Shown here: piece after piece, positions 10,398-22,459 of the stretch
Layout: each line of letters starts with the position of its first letter
Numbering within the stretch: position 1 is the first letter of the stretch
Assembly (NCBI RefSeq): GCF_900111365.1
Contig: NZ_FOGZ01000002.1
Span: 124,001 to 188,000 of the forward strand
Direction: 5' to 3'
Source: Propionibacterium cyclohexanicum
Lineage (GTDB): Bacteria; Actinomycetota; Actinomycetes; Propionibacteriales; Propionibacteriaceae
DNA: 64,000 bases
Program-made: the position numbers and the translations under genes
Notes under the pieces: model-generated
The model's input: the letters and a program-made list of their open reading frames with translations, nothing else
What the model was told of the DNA's origin: nothing
The model's database searches: none

Positions 10398-10450
10398 CCT
10401 CTTCGGTGTGAACGAAACGCGCTACCTTGTCGACCCACCAGCACTCGGGC
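10368..10450 (+). repeat. 22-bp direct repeat pair
   Basis: GTCGACCCACCGGCACCCGG at 10368 recurs at 10429 with two changes (copies 10368-10389 and 10429-10450, 61 bp apart). The first copy is the end of the HdeD-like gene and the second is intergenic. It looks like a small local duplication. Confidence 0.6.
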
Positions 10451-10583
10451 TCACCCTTCGTCGTGAGCGCAATGGCGGGGCCCGGCAGCGGCCCCCCGGC
10501 ACCTACAGTGGATGAGTCAGCAGGGCGGGTCATGGCAGGTCACGGCGCGACCCGCCTTGATCCCCAGATGAGGAGGCCATGAC

Positions 10584-12479
10584 GTGAGCCACACCACGAT
10601 TCCCGCAGCAGGACCGGCCGACATCACCCACGATTCCGAGCTGGGCAGTGTCGCGCAGCTGGCCGCCCAGCTGCGCGTCGATTCCATCCGATGCAGCACC
10701 TCGGCCGGCTCGGGGCATCCGAGTTCGAGCATGTCGGCCGCCGACCTGCTCGCCGTCCTGGTGGCCCGCCACCTGCATTACGACTGGGACGAGCCGGACA
10801 ATCCGGCGAACGACCATCTGATCTTCTCGAAGGGGCACGCATCGCCCCTGCTCTACTCCATATTCAAGGCCGCTGGCGTGGTGAGCGACGAGGAGCTCGT
10901 CAAGGGCTATCGCCGCTTCGGCGAGCGCCTGGAAGGCCATCCCACTCCCGAGCTGCCATGGGTGGACGTCGCGACCGGCTCACTGGGCCAGGGGTTGCCC
11001 GACGGCGTGGGCATCGCTCTGGCCGGGAAATACCTCGACGCGCTGGACTACCGCACCTGGGTACTGTGCGGCGACTCGGAGTTCGCCGAGGGCTCCATCT
11101 GGGAGGCCCTGGACAAGGCCGGCCACTACCACCTGGACAACCTCGTCGTGATCCTCGACGTGAACCGGCTGGGCCAGCGCGGTGAGACCGAGCTCGGCTG
11201 GGACGTGGACGCCTACGCTGCGCGAGCCGAATCCTTCGGCGCCCGGGCGATCACGATCGACGGCCACGACCTCACTGCCATCGACGAGGCGCTGGGACAG
11301 GCCCGTAGCGCCCACGACGGGCGCCCCGTCGTCATCGTCGCGAAGACAGTCAAGGGTGCCGGGTACTCTGCGATCGCCGACCAGCCCGGCTGGCACGGCA
11401 AGGCACTTCCGACCGAGATGGCCGAGCAGGCCATCGCCGAACTGGGTGGGGTGCGCGATCTGCGGGTGCGTGGTCCGCGTCCGGCCGCCGGCGAACCGCA
11501 CACCGAGGCGGCCCAGGACGCAGCCGCACCGCACTGGGAGCTGGGCACGAAGGTCGCGACCCGCCGGGCCTATGGCGATGCCCTGGCGGCCCTGTCGCGG
11601 CGTGACCCGCTGGTGGTGGCGCTCGACGCGGAGGTGAGCAATTCCACCTACGCCGAACAGATCGAGCAGGTGCATCCCGAGCGCTTCTTCGAGATGTACA
11701 TCGCCGAGCAGCAGCTCGTCGGCGCGGCCACTGGTCTCGCGGTGCGCGGCTACAAGCCCTATGCATCCACGTTCGCCGCGTTCTTCACGCGCGCCTTCGA
11801 CTTCATCCGGATGGGAGCCATCTCGCATGCCGACCTGCGCCTGGTCGGCTCGCACGCCGGCGTCGAGATCGGCGCCGACGGGCCCTCCCAGATGGCGCTC
11901 GAAGACCTGGCCATGATGCGTTCGGTCCACGCCAGCACCGTCCTGTATCCCAGTGACGCCAGCTCGACGGCCGCTCTGGTGCAGGAGATGTCGACGCAGC
12001 CCGGGATCAGCTATTTGCGCACCACCCGGGGCGCCTATCCCGTGCTCTACGGCCCCGCGGAACAGTTCCCCATCGGGGGCTCCAAGGTGGTCAGCAAGCA
12101 CGACGACGACACCGTAACGCTGGTGGGTGCCGGGGTCACGCTGCACGAATCGCTGAAGGCCGCCGAGCTGCTGGCCTCCGAAGGAATTCACGCGCGGGTG
12201 CTCGACATGTACAGCATCAAGCCGCTCGACGTCGAAGGGCTGCGCACCGCTCTCGGCGCGACCGCCGGCCGGCTCGTCGTCGCCGAGGACCACCACCGCG
12301 AAGGGGGTCTCGGAGAGGCGGTCATCGCCGCGCTGGCCGGCTCGGCACCACTGCGCCTGCGCCACCTGGCGGTTGAGGGAATGCCCGGTTCGGGCACCGG
12401 ACCCGAGCTGCTCGCGTGGGCCGGAATCGATGCCGAACACATTGCTCAGGCCGCCCGCGAGCTTCTCTCCCCCCAGTGA
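10584..12479 (+). CDS. tkt: Transketolase, short animal-like type
   Basis: 631 aa thiamine-diphosphate enzyme moving two-carbon units in the pentose phosphate pathway. The N-terminal TPP domain has CSTSAGSGHPSSS (H45), FSKGHASP and TGSLGQGLPDGVG. The pyrimidine-binding domain has MYIAEQQLVGAATGLA. The C-terminal domain is present. The sequence RCSTSAGSGHP and the length (about 620-630) resemble metazoan transketolases and differ from the usual about 660-700 aa bacterial TktA. GTG start with AGGAGG about 9 nt upstream; a TACAGT -10 lies at 10504. It ends before a strong terminator. Confidence 0.9.
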   Translation: MSHTTIPAAGPADITHDSELGSVAQLAAQLRVDSIRCSTSAGSGHPSSSMSAADLLAVLVARHLHYDWDEPDNPANDHLIFSKGHASPLLYSIFKAAGVVSDEELVKGYRRFGERLEGHPTPELPWVDVATGSLGQGLPDGVGIALAGKYLDALDYRTWVLCGDSEFAEGSIWEALDKAGHYHLDNLVVILDVNRLGQRGETELGWDVDAYAARAESFGARAITIDGHDLTAIDEALGQARSAHDGRPVVIVAKTVKGAGYSAIADQPGWHGKALPTEMAEQAIAELGGVRDLRVRGPRPAAGEPHTEAAQDAAAPHWELGTKVATRRAYGDALAALSRRDPLVVALDAEVSNSTYAEQIEQVHPERFFEMYIAEQQLVGAATGLAVRGYKPYASTFAAFFTRAFDFIRMGAISHADLRLVGSHAGVEIGADGPSQMALEDLAMMRSVHASTVLYPSDASSTAALVQEMSTQPGISYLRTTRGAYPVLYGPAEQFPIGGSKVVSKHDDDTVTLVGAGVTLHESLKAAELLASEGIHARVLDMYSIKPLDVEGLRTALGATAGRLVVAEDHHREGGLGEAVIAALAGSAPLRLRHLAVEGMPGSGTGPELLAWAGIDAEHIAQAARELLSPQ

Positions 12480-12516
12480 TGCCACCGGCTCGTTGAATCG
12501 CCAGAGTTCGTGGAGT

Positions 12517-12554
12517 CGCCAGGGTCCCACTGCCTCGGCAGTGGGACCCTGGCG
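12517..12554. terminator. Bidirectional terminator between tkt and gltD
   Basis: Perfect inverted repeat: arms 12517-12534 and 12537-12554 (18 bp, closing on CTCG). It lies between convergent genes, so it can serve both. No long T tract, as is common in high-GC Actinobacteria. Confidence 0.85.
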
Positions 12555-12586
12555 TGCGCCACAGGCGGCTCAGCGTGCCGGTGTGC

Positions 12587-14056
12587 TCACAGCATCATCT
12601 GGCGCTCTTGGGGACCTATCGGTCGGGGCAGCGGGGAAGGCTTCTCGTTGAGGAAGCTGTCCACCCCGGCAGCGCAACTGCGCCCCTCGGCGATGGCCCA
12701 CACGATGAGCGATTGGCCGCGCCCAGCGTCCCCGGCGACGAAGACACCGGGAACATTGGTCTGGTAGTCCTCGCCCCGCTTGATGTTGCCGCGTGGGTCG
12801 AGTTCGACACCGAGCTCCTCGACGACCCCCTCCTTCTGAGGACCGAGGAAGCCCATCGCGAGCAGCACGAGCTGGGCGGGCAGTTCGCGTTCGCTGCCCT
12901 CCACGGGCTCGAACCGGCCGTTGGCCGAGCGCTTCACATCGTGCAGCCGTACGCCGGCCACCTGACCGTCCTCACCGGCGATGAACTCGCTGGAGCTGGC
13001 CGAGTAGACGCGCTTGCCGCCCTCCTCGTTGGCGCTGGCCACCCGGTAGATGATCGGCCAGGTCGGCCATGGTTGCGCGTCGGGGCGCGCCGCCGGCGGA
13101 TGGGGCATGATCTCCAGCTGGGTCACCGAGCGCGCTCCCTGGCGCAGCGCAGTGCCGAGGCAGTCGTTCGAGGTGTCGCCGCCGCCGATGACCACGACAT
13201 CCTTGCCCTCGGCAGTGATCTGGTCGGGCACCTCGCTGGTCAGCGCCTTCGTCGCCTGGGGCAGGTACTCGAGGGCCTGGTGGATGCCCTTCAGCTCCCG
13301 CCCCGGGATCGGCAGGTCGCGCGGAACGGTGGAACCAATCGCCAGGACGACCGCGTCGAAGCGCTCCAGCAGCTGCTTGCCGGTGATGTCCTTCCCGACC
13401 GTCGTATTGGGCCGGAAAGTGGTTCCCTCCAGGCGCATCTGCTTGAGGCGCCGGTCGATGACCCACTTCTCCAGCTTGAAGTTCGGGATGCCGTAGCGCA
13501 GCAGCCCGCCGATCGCGTCGGCCCGCTCGTAGACCACCACAGTGTGCCCGGCGCGCGTGAGCTGCTGGGCGACTGCCAGCCCGGCCGGGCCCGAGCCCAC
13601 CACTGCGACCGTCTTCAAGGTGTGCCAGCTGGGCATCTGCGGTGTGACACGCAGGTCGTCCCAGCCCTTCTCGACGATGGCGATCTCGACGTTCTTGATG
13701 GTCACCGGATCGCGATAGTAGCCCTCCACGCAGGAGGTCTCACACGGTGCGGGGCACAGCCGGCCGGTGAACTCAGGGAAGTTGTTCGTGGCGAACAGCC
13801 GATCGAGCGCGGCCTGCCATTCGCCGCGCCAGACCAGGTCGTTCCACTCGGGAATGAGATTGCCGAGCGGACAGCCGGTGTGGCAGAAGGGGATGCCGCA
13901 GTCCATGCACCGGGCCGCCTGGGTCTGGATGATCGGCAGGACGGCCCGTCCGGGGGTTCCCGGGTAGACCTCGTTCCAGTCCTCGACCCGCTCGTCAACA
14001 GGGCGGCGCTCGGCCACCTCACGCGGGTACTTCATGAATCCCTTGAAGTCAGCCAC
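12587..14056 (-). CDS. gltD: Glutamate synthase (NADPH) small subunit
   Basis: 489 aa FAD/NADPH subunit that passes electrons to GltB. The N-terminal [4Fe-4S] motif is [17 protein letters not shown] (residues about 35-51). The FAD dinucleotide motif is [13 protein letters not shown] (about 153-165), and the second, NADPH motif is [13 protein letters not shown]. The C-terminal FAD clamp [14 protein letters not shown] is present. GTG start overlaps the gltB stop by 8 bp. It is the last gene of the hisI-gltD run. Confidence 0.95.
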   Translation of the reverse strand: MADFKGFMKYPREVAERRPVDERVEDWNEVYPGTPGRAVLPIIQTQAARCMDCGIPFCHTGCPLGNLIPEWNDLVWRGEWQAALDRLFATNNFPEFTGRLCPAPCETSCVEGYYRDPVTIKNVEIAIVEKGWDDLRVTPQMPSWHTLKTVAVVGSGPAGLAVAQQLTRAGHTVVVYERADAIGGLLRYGIPNFKLEKWVIDRRLKQMRLEGTTFRPNTTVGKDITGKQLLERFDAVVLAIGSTVPRDLPIPGRELKGIHQALEYLPQATKALTSEVPDQITAEGKDVVVIGGGDTSNDCLGTALRQGARSVTQLEIMPHPPAARPDAQPWPTWPIIYRVASANEEGGKRVYSASSSEFIAGEDGQVAGVRLHDVKRSANGRFEPVEGSERELPAQLVLLAMGFLGPQKEGVVEELGVELDPRGNIKRGEDYQTNVPGVFVAGDAGRGQSLIVWAIAEGRSCAAGVDSFLNEKPSPLPRPIGPQERQMML

Positions 14057-17000
14057 GAGCAGCCTCCATCATTGCGCTGGTCAGTTCTTCCTCGGTGGCG
14101 CCGCGGGCCTGCGCCTCTTCGCGTGCCTTGAGGACGCGCGCGTAACCGCGCGGCACGATCTTCGTGAATCGCGATGCGAGGTCATCGAGGGCGAGCAGCT
14201 CGGCGGCCCGGCTCGAACCGGTGAGCTCCAGATGCTCATGGAGCAGCTGGCGGATCCTCTCGAGATCGAGTGCGGACAGCGCGGCGGCATCCACGAGCGA
14301 GTCGTTGAGCCGCTCCCTGTCGAGGTCGAGCACCCAGGCGACACCTCCGGACATGCCGGCGGCGAAGTTGCGTCCGGTCGGGCCGATGACGAGGGCTTCG
14401 CCGCCGGTCATGTACTCGCACCCGTGGTCTCCGACACCCTCGACCACCGCGGTCGCCCCCGAGTTTCGTACGCAGAACCGCTCCCCCACCGTGCCGCGCA
14501 GGAACAGCTCGCCGCCGGTGGCGCCGTAGCCGATCACATTGCCGGCAATGATGTTGCTCGACTGGTCGAAGGAGGACTCTTGCGGCGCCCGCACCGAGAT
14601 GCGCCCGCCGGACAGACCCTTGCCCAGGTAGTCGTTCGCGTCGCCGATGAGTCTCATCGTGATCCCGCGGGGCAGGAAGGCCCCGAAGCTCTGGCCGGCG
14701 GTGCCCTCGAAGGTCAGGTCGATCGTGTCGTCGGCGAAGCCCTTGCCCTCGGTGGCCATCGTCACCGCATGGCCGAGCATGGTGCCCACAGTGCGATCCA
14801 CATTGCGCACCGGCAGGCTGGCCTCCACATGGCTGCCGTCGTTGAGGGCCGCCGAGGCGAGCTCGATGAGCCGCTCGTCGAGGGTACCGGCCAGCTCGTG
14901 GTCCTGCACGGCGGTGCAGTGCAGGGGCGTCCCCGCGGGCACCTCCACCTGGTGCAGCACCGCCGACAGGTCGATCCCCTTGGCCTTCCAGTGGTCGAGC
15001 GCGGGATTCATGTCGAGGCACTCCACGTGCCCCACCGCTTCCTCGATGCTGCGGAAGCCGAGCTCGGCGAGGATCTCGCGGGTCTCCTCCGCAATGAACT
15101 GCATGAAATTGATGACATATTCCGGCTTGCCGCGGAAGACCTTGCGCAGCTCGGGATTCTGGGTGGCGATGCCCTGGGGGCAGGTGTCGAGATGGCAGAC
15201 CCGCATCATGACGCAGCCCATCGTGACGAGGGCAGTGGTCGCGAAGCCGAACTCCTCGGCACCCAGCAGCGCCGCGACGACCACATCGCGTCCGGTCTTC
15301 AGCTGGCCGTCGCACTGCACGACGATGCGGTCGCGCAGCCCGTTGAGCAGCAGGGTCTGCTGGGTCTCGGCCAGGCCCAGCTCCCATGGAGCCCCGGCAT
15401 GCTTGATCGAGGTGAACGGTGCCGCGCCGGTGCCGCCGTCCTGACCGGAGATGAGCACCACATCGGCCTTCGCCTTGCTCACCCCGGCGGCCACCGTCCC
15501 GACGCCCACCTCGCTGACCAGCTTCACGTGGACGCGAGCCTTGGGATTGGCGCACTTGAGATCGTGGATCAGCTGCTTGAGATCCTCGATCGAGTAGATG
15601 TCGTGGTGCGGGGGCGGGCTGATGAGGGCGACTCCGGTGGTGGCATGGCGCACCCGCGCAATCCACGGGTAGACCTTGATTCCCGGCAGATGGCCACCCT
15701 CGCCGGGCTTGGCCCCCTGGGCCATCTTGATCTGCAGATCGGTGGCATAGGAGAGGTACTCGCTGGTGACTCCGAAACGCGCCGACGCCACCTGCTTGAT
15801 CGCGCTGCACCGCTCGGGATCGTGCAATCGGGCCGGATCCTCCCCGCCCTCTCCGGTGTTGGACCGGGCGTGCAGCCGGTTCATGGCAATGGCCATCGTC
15901 TCGTGGGCCTCCTGGCCGATCGATCCGTAGCTCATCGCACCAGTGCTGAAACGCTTGACGATCTCGGACACCGGCTCGACCTCGTCGAGGGGCACCGAGG
16001 GACGGTCGTGCGTGAACTTCAGCAGGCTGCGCAGCGTCATGTGCCGCGCCGAGTTGTCGTTGATGTGGCTCGTGTACTTCTTGAACTGCTGGTAGTCCCC
16101 GCGGATGGTGGACTGCTGCAGACGGAAGATCGCGTCCGGGTCGAACAGGTGGTCCTCTCCCTCGCGGCGCCATTGCAGGTCGCCGCCGACCTCCAGGGTG
16201 CGGTGCGGCAGCTCGATGCCATTTTGCGGATAGGCCCGCTCGTGGTGGACGGCAATCTCCTGGGCGATCTGCTCCAGCCCGATGCCCTCGATCCGGCTGG
16301 AGGTACCGGTGAAGAACTCGTCGACGAACTCGTGATCGAGGCCCACGGCCTCGAAGATCTGGGCTCCCCGATAGCTCGCCAAGGTCGAGACTCCCATCTT
16401 GCTCATGACGGTGAGGACACCGCGGCCCAGGGCCGCCGAGACATTCGCGATCGCCTGCTCGGGGGAGACGTCGACATACAGCTCGTTGCGGGCCATGTCC
16501 TCGGCCGACTCGAAGAGCAGATAGGGGTTGATGGCCGCGGCACCGTAGGCGAACAGCAGGGCCGCATGATGGACCTCGCGCACATCGCCCGACTCGACGA
16601 TCAATCCGATCCTGGTGCGCTCGCGCAGTTGCACGAGATGCTGGTGGACCGTGCTGGTGAGCAGCAGGGAGGGAATGGGTGCCAGCTCGGCATTGGCATG
16701 CCGGTCGGACAGCACGATCACCTTGGCACCCTGCTCGATCGCCTCCCCCACCTCGTCGCGGATCTCCTCGAGGCGGGTGCGCAGCGCCTGCGTGCCGCCG
16801 TGCACCTCGTACAGGCCGCGGATGACATGGGTCTGCCCGCCGGTGCGATCGGCTCGCTCACCGAGGTGGACGATCTTGGCCAGTTGCTCCGAGTCGATGA
16901 TCGGGTAGGGGATCACGAGCTGGCGGCAGCTCTGGTCGGTGGGTTCCAGCAGATTCCCCTCGGGGCCGATCCGGCTCTCCAGGCTGGTCACCAGTTCCTC

Positions 17001-18557
17001 GCGGATCGCGTCGAGCGGCGGATTGGTCACCTGGGCAAATTGCTGGGTGAAGAAGTCGAACAGGCTCTTCGGGTGATTGGACAGCACCGCGAGCGGCGCA
17101 TCATTGCCCATCGACCCGATGACATCGCGACCGCTGTTGGCCATCGGGGCGATGATCTTGCGCAGCTGCTCGTGGGTGTAGCCGAAGATCTCCTGGCGGC
17201 GGGTCACCGAGAAGTGCGAGTGCACGATGTGGGTGCGCTCGGGCAGGTCCGCAATGTTGACCAGGCCCCTCTTGAGCCATTCCCCATAGGGGTGCTCGCT
17301 GGCCAGCCGATCCTTCACCTCGTTGTCGTCGACAAGACGGTGGTTGGCCAGGTCGACGAGCAGCATGCGTCCGGGGCGCAGCCGGCCCTTCTGACGGATC
17401 TTGGCCGGGTCGACCGGCAGGACGCCCGCCTCGGAGGCGAAGATTACCCGCTCGTCGGTCACCCAGTAGCGGGCCGGGCGCAGGCCATTGCGATCGAGGG
17501 TGGCGCCGAGGATCGTGCCGTCGGTGAAGGTGACGCACGCCGGGCCGTCCCAGGGTTCCATGAGGCTGGCGTGATAGGAGTAGAAGTCCTTATGAGCCTG
17601 CGGCATCTCGTTGTTGTGCTGCCAGGCCTCGGGGATCATCATGAGCACGGCGTGCGGCAGCGAGCGGCCCGACAGGTAGAGCAGCTCGAGCACCTCGTCG
17701 AAGCTGGCCGAGTCCGAACCGCCGGGCGTGCAGATGGGGAAGATGTCGCCCAGGTCGTCGGGGAACACCGTGGAGCTGAGCAGCGCCTCCCGGGCGCGCA
17801 TCCAGTTGCGATTTCCCTTGATGGTGTTGAACTCCCCGTTGTGGGCGATCATCCGGTAGGGGTGGGCCAGCTGCCAGCTCGGGAAGGTGTTGGTGCTGAA
17901 GCGCGAGTGCACGACGGCAAGCGCCGAGGTGAAGTCCTCGTCGTGAAGCTCGGGGTAGACCTCCTCGAGCTGATTGGTGGTGAGCATGCCCTTGTAGACC
18001 ACGGTCTGGGAGCTGAGCGAGGCGAAATAGGTACCCACCTGCTTCTCGGCGCGCCGACGGACCAGGTAGACCTTGCGGTCGAGATCGATACCGGCCGAGC
18101 CGTCCCTCGCGGAAACGAACAGCTGGGCCATATGGGGCATCGCGCCCACCGAGATCGGGCTCAGCGTGGTGTCCACGACGGGCACCTCGCGCCAGCCCAG
18201 CACCTTGAGGCGCTGCTCGATGGCGATCTTCTCGATGGAGATCATGGCCATCTCGCGCTCCTCCTCGTCCTGGGGAAGGAAGGCCATGCCCGCCGCGTAC
18301 TGACCTTTGGCAGGCAGCATGAAGTCGACATGGGAGCGGAAGAAGGCGTCCGGGATCTGGACAAGGATGCCGGCGCCGTCGCCGGCTGCCGGATCGGCGC
18401 CGGTGGCGCCCCGGTGGTCAAGATTGCGCAGGGCCTCGATCCCCTGCTCCACCGTCTGGTGATCTGCTACGCCGTCAAGTCGTGAGACGAATGCCACGCC
18501 GCATGCATCGTGCTCGTAGGCGGGATCGTAGAGACCTTGCCGCTGAGGAAGCGCCAT
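14049..18557 (-). CDS. gltB: Glutamate synthase large subunit
   Basis: 1502 aa. Makes glutamate from glutamine and 2-oxoglutarate. Domains in order: class II glutaminase with nucleophile C19 in HDACGVAF (an 18-residue propeptide must be removed); central domain; FMN-binding synthase domain with GEGGED and [10 protein letters not shown]; 3Fe-4S cysteines in [17 protein letters not shown]; and a C-terminal beta-helix GXGXG domain. ATG start with AAGGAG 7 nt upstream. It is 37 bp downstream of lgt and overlaps gltD by 8 bp. Confidence 0.97.
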   Translation of the reverse strand: MALPQRQGLYDPAYEHDACGVAFVSRLDGVADHQTVEQGIEALRNLDHRGATGADPAAGDGAGILVQIPDAFFRSHVDFMLPAKGQYAAGMAFLPQDEEEREMAMISIEKIAIEQRLKVLGWREVPVVDTTLSPISVGAMPHMAQLFVSARDGSAGIDLDRKVYLVRRRAEKQVGTYFASLSSQTVVYKGMLTTNQLEEVYPELHDEDFTSALAVVHSRFSTNTFPSWQLAHPYRMIAHNGEFNTIKGNRNWMRAREALLSSTVFPDDLGDIFPICTPGGSDSASFDEVLELLYLSGRSLPHAVLMMIPEAWQHNNEMPQAHKDFYSYHASLMEPWDGPACVTFTDGTILGATLDRNGLRPARYWVTDERVIFASEAGVLPVDPAKIRQKGRLRPGRMLLVDLANHRLVDDNEVKDRLASEHPYGEWLKRGLVNIADLPERTHIVHSHFSVTRRQEIFGYTHEQLRKIIAPMANSGRDVIGSMGNDAPLAVLSNHPKSLFDFFTQQFAQVTNPPLDAIREELVTSLESRIGPEGNLLEPTDQSCRQLVIPYPIIDSEQLAKIVHLGERADRTGGQTHVIRGLYEVHGGTQALRTRLEEIRDEVGEAIEQGAKVIVLSDRHANAELAPIPSLLLTSTVHQHLVQLRERTRIGLIVESGDVREVHHAALLFAYGAAAINPYLLFESAEDMARNELYVDVSPEQAIANVSAALGRGVLTVMSKMGVSTLASYRGAQIFEAVGLDHEFVDEFFTGTSSRIEGIGLEQIAQEIAVHHERAYPQNGIELPHRTLEVGGDLQWRREGEDHLFDPDAIFRLQQSTIRGDYQQFKKYTSHINDNSARHMTLRSLLKFTHDRPSVPLDEVEPVSEIVKRFSTGAMSYGSIGQEAHETMAIAMNRLHARSNTGEGGEDPARLHDPERCSAIKQVASARFGVTSEYLSYATDLQIKMAQGAKPGEGGHLPGIKVYPWIARVRHATTGVALISPPPHHDIYSIEDLKQLIHDLKCANPKARVHVKLVSEVGVGTVAAGVSKAKADVVLISGQDGGTGAAPFTSIKHAGAPWELGLAETQQTLLLNGLRDRIVVQCDGQLKTGRDVVVAALLGAEEFGFATTALVTMGCVMMRVCHLDTCPQGIATQNPELRKVFRGKPEYVINFMQFIAEETREILAELGFRSIEEAVGHVECLDMNPALDHWKAKGIDLSAVLHQVEVPAGTPLHCTAVQDHELAGTLDERLIELASAALNDGSHVEASLPVRNVDRTVGTMLGHAVTMATEGKGFADDTIDLTFEGTAGQSFGAFLPRGITMRLIGDANDYLGKGLSGGRISVRAPQESSFDQSSNIIAGNVIGYGATGGELFLRGTVGERFCVRNSGATAVVEGVGDHGCEYMTGGEALVIGPTGRNFAAGMSGGVAWVLDLDRERLNDSLVDAAALSALDLERIRQLLHEHLELTGSSRAAELLALDDLASRFTKIVPRGYARVLKAREEAQARGATEEELTSAMMEAARG

Positions 18558-18594
18558 ACCATACTCCTTCTGTCCAGCCTGTCAGGCGGTGATG

Positions 18595-19500
18595 CTACTC
18601 GTGGCGGCCCTCGGCCGCAGAGCTCCCATCTTGAATAATGGATGTTTTGTCTTGCTTGGTGGACTCCTTGGGAGCCCCGTCGACCCACACCGAGGGTGAT
18701 CTGCCAGGGATGCGCCACAGTTGCCAGCCAAACACGCAGGCAGCGACGGCAAAGATGATCGCTGAAGTGTAATTGTTGATTCGCAGCCCGCCCAAATGGT
18801 TGGCCGGGTCGATGCGCAGGGCCTCGATGAAGAAACGCCCGAAACAGTAGTAGAGCACGTAGCTGGTGAACAGCTTGCCCCTGCCCAGCGAGAACCGCCG
18901 CTCGAGCCACAGCAGGACGAAACCGCCGATCGTGCACCAGATGAGCTCGTACAAGAAGGTGGGATGGAAGGTGGCGTACTGCTGGTATCCCGCCGGCCGG
19001 TGCTGTGGGTCGATCATGAGAGCCCACGGCGCGGTGCTCGGACGACCGAACAGTTCCTGGTTGAACCAGTTGCCGAGCCGCCCGATCGCCTGCGCGAACA
19101 GCAGTGCGGGGGCAATGCAGTCCGCCACCGCGCCGAACCGCACTCCGTGGCGTCGGCACCAAATGAGCCCGGTGACGGCTCCTGCCGCCACCGCACCCCA
19201 GATTCCCAGGCCCCCGTTCCAGATCTTGAGCGCATCGATCGGATGGCGTCCGGGCGCGAAGTACAGCTCGGGATCGGTCATCACGTGGTAGGCGCGGGCC
19301 CCGACGATTCCGATGACGACCACCCACAGCGCCATCGACTCGAAATCCTCGCGCTTGCCTCCTCGGGCCACATAGCGCCGTGAAGCCAGCCACCAGGCCA
19401 GCACGATACCGGCGAGCATGCACAGCGCGTAGATGTGCACCGTCACCGGGCCGATGTGGAACTCGCTGATCGGCGGGCTGGGCAGGAACAGTGAGATCAT
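18595..19500 (-). CDS. lgt: Prolipoprotein diacylglyceryl transferase
   Basis: 301 aa integral membrane enzyme that adds diacylglycerol to the lipobox cysteine of lipoproteins. It has about seven membrane segments and the family signature IGRLGNWFNQELFG (about 153-166). HYIALCML-type start (HIYALCML) is near residue 22. The polar tail is Lys/Ser-rich. ATG start overlaps the trpA stop by 4 bp. Lgt in a trp operon is a recurring actinobacterial arrangement rather than a functional link. Confidence 0.95.
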   Translation of the reverse strand: MISLFLPSPPISEFHIGPVTVHIYALCMLAGIVLAWWLASRRYVARGGKREDFESMALWVVVIGIVGARAYHVMTDPELYFAPGRHPIDALKIWNGGLGIWGAVAAGAVTGLIWCRRHGVRFGAVADCIAPALLFAQAIGRLGNWFNQELFGRPSTAPWALMIDPQHRPAGYQQYATFHPTFLYELIWCTIGGFVLLWLERRFSLGRGKLFTSYVLYYCFGRFFIEALRIDPANHLGGLRINNYTSAIIFAVAACVFGWQLWRIPGRSPSVWVDGAPKESTKQDKTSIIQDGSSAAEGRHE

Positions 19501-20393
19501 CGGGCCCTCCGTACACCCTCAGCGAGGTCGTCGACCGTGGCGCGCAACCGCCCAAGACCCGTCCCGAGATCCGACTCATTGTCGATGAGGCACTTGACGA
19601 GGGCCGATCCGACGATCACGAGATCGGCGAAGGCACCGACCTCTGCCGCCTGGTCACCGTTGGAGACGCCCAGGCCCACACCCACGGGAAGTTCGGGGGC
19701 GATGCGGCGTACCTTCTCGACGAGCACTGGAGCGGCCGAGGAGGTGTGGGAGCGAGCGCCGGTGACACCCATGACACTGGTGGCATACACCCAGCCTCGG
19801 CACGCAGCTGTGGTCTGCGCGATCCGCTCCTCTCTCGAGGAGGGCGCGACCAGATACACGCGGTCCAACCCGAACTCGTCGGATGCGGCCGTCCACAGGG
19901 CGGCGTCGTCGGGAGTGAGGTCGGGCGTGATGAGCCCCGCGCCCCCGGCATTGGACAGGTCACGGGCGAAATGGCGCACCGAGGCCAGGGAGTCGGTACT
20001 GCGCCCGTGGCTGCCGTAGTGCTCCACCAGATTCCAGTAGATCATCACCAGCGGTGTCGCGCCGGCCTTCGCCACCGCCTCCACGGCGCTGAACACATCG
20101 CGGGTGCGCACCCCGCCGGCCAGCGCCCTGGTCGTGGCGTGCTGGATCGCCAGGCCGTCCATCATCGGGTCCGAATAGGGCATCCCGATCTCCACCGCAT
20201 CCACACCGGCGCCCTGCGAGCCCTCGGTGAGGGCCACCACCGCGTCGATGGAGCCGGGCACATCGGGGTATCCGACGGGCAGATAGCCGACGAGCGCCGG
20301 GCGGTTCTCCCGGCGCGCCGCTGCGACAACTCGTCCGGACCTGCCCAGCCGTGACTGGTCGGGGAACGCCGCGGCGAGATCGATGACGCTCAT
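19497..20393 (-). CDS. trpA: Tryptophan synthase alpha chain
   Basis: 298 aa TIM barrel that cleaves indole-3-glycerol phosphate to indole, which is channelled to TrpB. Catalytic E68 ([13 protein letters not shown]) and D79 (MMDG) are in place, as are the phosphate-binding glycines [11 protein letters not shown]. It is about 30 residues longer than E. coli TrpA, mostly at the N-terminus. ATG start overlaps trpB by 4 bp. Confidence 0.96.
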   Translation of the reverse strand: MSVIDLAAAFPDQSRLGRSGRVVAAARRENRPALVGYLPVGYPDVPGSIDAVVALTEGSQGAGVDAVEIGMPYSDPMMDGLAIQHATTRALAGGVRTRDVFSAVEAVAKAGATPLVMIYWNLVEHYGSHGRSTDSLASVRHFARDLSNAGGAGLITPDLTPDDAALWTAASDEFGLDRVYLVAPSSREERIAQTTAACRGWVYATSVMGVTGARSHTSSAAPVLVEKVRRIAPELPVGVGLGVSNGDQAAEVGAFADLVIVGSALVKCLIDNESDLGTGLGRLRATVDDLAEGVRRAR

Positions 20394-21646
20394 TCAAGTC
20401 CTCCGGTCGTTGCATCGACATCGCCATGGACGCCGAAGTACTTCATGGCGGTGTCGGCATCTTTGTCGCCGCGCCCAGAGATCGTCACGAGGATGGTGGG
20501 GCGATGCTGCGGATGCTCGGCCAGCATCCGCAGGGCCAGGCGCTGGGCCCCCGCCACCGCATGGGCCGATTCGATGGCGGGCATGATGCCCTCGCAGCGG
20601 GTGAGCCGATCGAGGGCCTCCATGGCCTGCTCGTCGGTCACCGGCTCGTAGTGCGCCCGGCCGGTGCTCGCGAGATAGGCATGCTCGGGGCCGACCCCGG
20701 GGTAGTCCAGGCCAGCCGAGATCGAATGGGATTCGATCGTCTGCCCGTCGTCGTCCTGCAGCACATAGGTGCGGGTTCCGTGCAGCACGCCGACCGATCC
20801 GCCGTTGATGCTGGCCGCGTGCCTGCCCGTCTCGATACCACAGCCGCCGGCCTCGTAGCCGTAGAGCGCCACCTGCTCGTCGTCGATGTAGTCCGCGAAC
20901 GAGCCGATCGCATTCGAGCCGCCGCCGACGCACGCGCACACGGCGTCGGGCAGCTGCCCGAAGCGCTGGAGCATCTGGGCGCGCGATTCGGTGGAGATGA
21001 TGGACTGGAAGGCCTTGACGATCTTGGGGAAGGGGTGGGGTCCGGAGGCCGTACCGATGAGGTAGTGGGTGGTGGCCACATTGGTGACCCAATCGCGCAT
21101 CGCCTCATTCATGGCGTCCTTGAGGGTGGCGCTGCCCGCCTCCACGGCCACCACTTCGGCACCCAGCAGCTGCATCCTCGCCACATTGAGCGCCTGGCGA
21201 TCCGTGTCGACCTTTCCCATGTAGATGCGGCACTGGAAGCCCATGAGCGCGGCGATCGTCGCGGTGGCCACGCCGTGCTGGCCGGCGCCCGTCTCGGCGA
21301 TCACCCGTTCCTTGCCCATGGCCCGGGTGAGCAGGCCCTGGCCCAGCACATTGTTGATCTTGTGGCTGCCGGTGTGGTTGAGGTCCTCGCGTTTGAGCAG
21401 GATCCGCGCACCGCCGCAGTAGCGGCTCCCGAAGTTGCGCGCCTCGGTGATCGGGGAGGGCCTGCCGGCGTAGTTGACCTGTAGATCGGCCAGCTCGGCC
21501 GCGAAGGATGGATCGCGCTGAGAGGCCTCGAAGGCCTCCGACAGCTCCTCCAGAGCCGTTTTGAGTGCCTCGGGGACGAACTGACCTCCGAACTGGGCGA
21601 AATGTCCCAAGTCGTCGGGCAGCCGCGCCGGTGTGCTCTGCGTCAT
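20390..21646 (-). CDS. trpB: Tryptophan synthase beta chain
   Basis: 418 aa PLP enzyme condensing indole and serine. The PLP lysine is K96 in [11 protein letters not shown] and G residues of the family follow in [13 protein letters not shown], and the phosphate cup is [10 protein letters not shown]. TrpB1 type, paired with trpA. The ATG lies 21 bp after trpC. No TrpB2 copy is in the window. Confidence 0.97.
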   Translation of the reverse strand: MTQSTPARLPDDLGHFAQFGGQFVPEALKTALEELSEAFEASQRDPSFAAELADLQVNYAGRPSPITEARNFGSRYCGGARILLKREDLNHTGSHKINNVLGQGLLTRAMGKERVIAETGAGQHGVATATIAALMGFQCRIYMGKVDTDRQALNVARMQLLGAEVVAVEAGSATLKDAMNEAMRDWVTNVATTHYLIGTASGPHPFPKIVKAFQSIISTESRAQMLQRFGQLPDAVCACVGGGSNAIGSFADYIDDEQVALYGYEAGGCGIETGRHAASINGGSVGVLHGTRTYVLQDDDGQTIESHSISAGLDYPGVGPEHAYLASTGRAHYEPVTDEQAMEALDRLTRCEGIMPAIESAHAVAGAQRLALRMLAEHPQHRPTILVTISGRGDKDADTAMKYFGVHGDVDATTGGLE

Positions 21647-21667
21647 CGTTCTCCCTTGTTGATCGAG

Positions 21668-22459
21668 TCAGGCACGATTGTCCCCCTCACGCATGGCCTG
21701 CACTGCCGCACGGGGATCTCCGCTCGTCACGAGCGCCTCACCCACCAGCACGACGTCGGCTCCCGCCCGACGCACCCGCGCCACGTCGGCGGGCCCAGTA
21801 AGGCCGGACTCGGCGACGGTGATGACGCCCGAGGGCAGCTCGGGAGCGATGCGCTCGAACTGCGCCAAGTCCACCTGGAGGGTCTTGAGATTGCGGTTGT
21901 TCACGCCGATCAGCTCGGCACCGAGGCCGATGGCACGGTGTGCCTCTTCTGGCGTGTGCACCTCGACCAAGGGAGTAAGGCCCAGCTCGACGGCTTGAGC
22001 ATAGAGCTTCGCCAGCAAGGCATCGTCGAGAGCTGCCACGATGAGCAGCACGAGATCGGCCCCCCAGGCCCTGGCCTCGAGGACTTGGTAAGGATCGACC
22101 ACGAAGTCCTTGCGCAGCACCGGGACGCTCACTGCGGCGCGCACGGCGGCAAGATCCGCCAGCTCACCATTGAAGCGGCGCTTCTCGGTGAGCACCGAGA
22201 TGGCCGCTGCGCCACCCTCCTGGTAGGCACGGGCCACCCCCGCCGGGTCGTCCACCCGGGCCAGCTGACCCTTGGACGGGCTGGACCTCTTCACCTCGGC
22301 GATCACCGAGATTCCCGGGGCGCGGAAGACCGGCCGGGGATCGAGGGTCGGCCCGAGAGCCTCGATGCGTGCGCGCAGTGTGCTCGGCGCAGTGCGTGCC
22401 ATCCGGGCCGCCATGTCGATACGCACCCCGGCAATGATCTCGTCGAGCACCGTGCTCAT
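21668..22459 (-). CDS. trpC: Indole-3-glycerol phosphate synthase
   Basis: 263 aa single-function TIM barrel closing the indole ring. [13 protein letters not shown] (K57 is the catalytic lysine), [13 protein letters not shown] (second lysine), [18 protein letters not shown] and AESGL are all present. There is no fused TrpF. ATG 22459 gives the usual start (MSTVLDEI) after GGGGGCGGCGAG, and it overlaps trpE by 4 bp (ATGA); a longer frame upstream is antisense or out-of-frame to trpE. Confidence 0.95.
   Translation of the reverse strand: MSTVLDEIIAGVRIDMAARMARTAPSTLRARIEALGPTLDPRPVFRAPGISVIAEVKRSSPSKGQLARVDDPAGVARAYQEGGAAAISVLTEKRRFNGELADLAAVRAAVSVPVLRKDFVVDPYQVLEARAWGADLVLLIVAALDDALLAKLYAQAVELGLTPLVEVHTPEEAHRAIGLGAELIGVNNRNLKTLQVDLAQFERIAPELPSGVITVAESGLTGPADVARVRRAGADVVLVGEALVTSGDPRAAVQAMREGDNRA

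Noticed and set aside
5339-10411. Very long plus-strand open frame (about 1690 codons)
   Set aside because: It is antisense to dnaE, composed of His/Gly/Asp-rich filler typical of the complement of high-GC genes, with no domain. Only its last part overlaps a real gene, in another frame.
14034-18485. Plus-strand open frame of about 1480 codons
   Set aside because: Exact antisense shadow of gltB; GltB motifs on the minus strand are complete.
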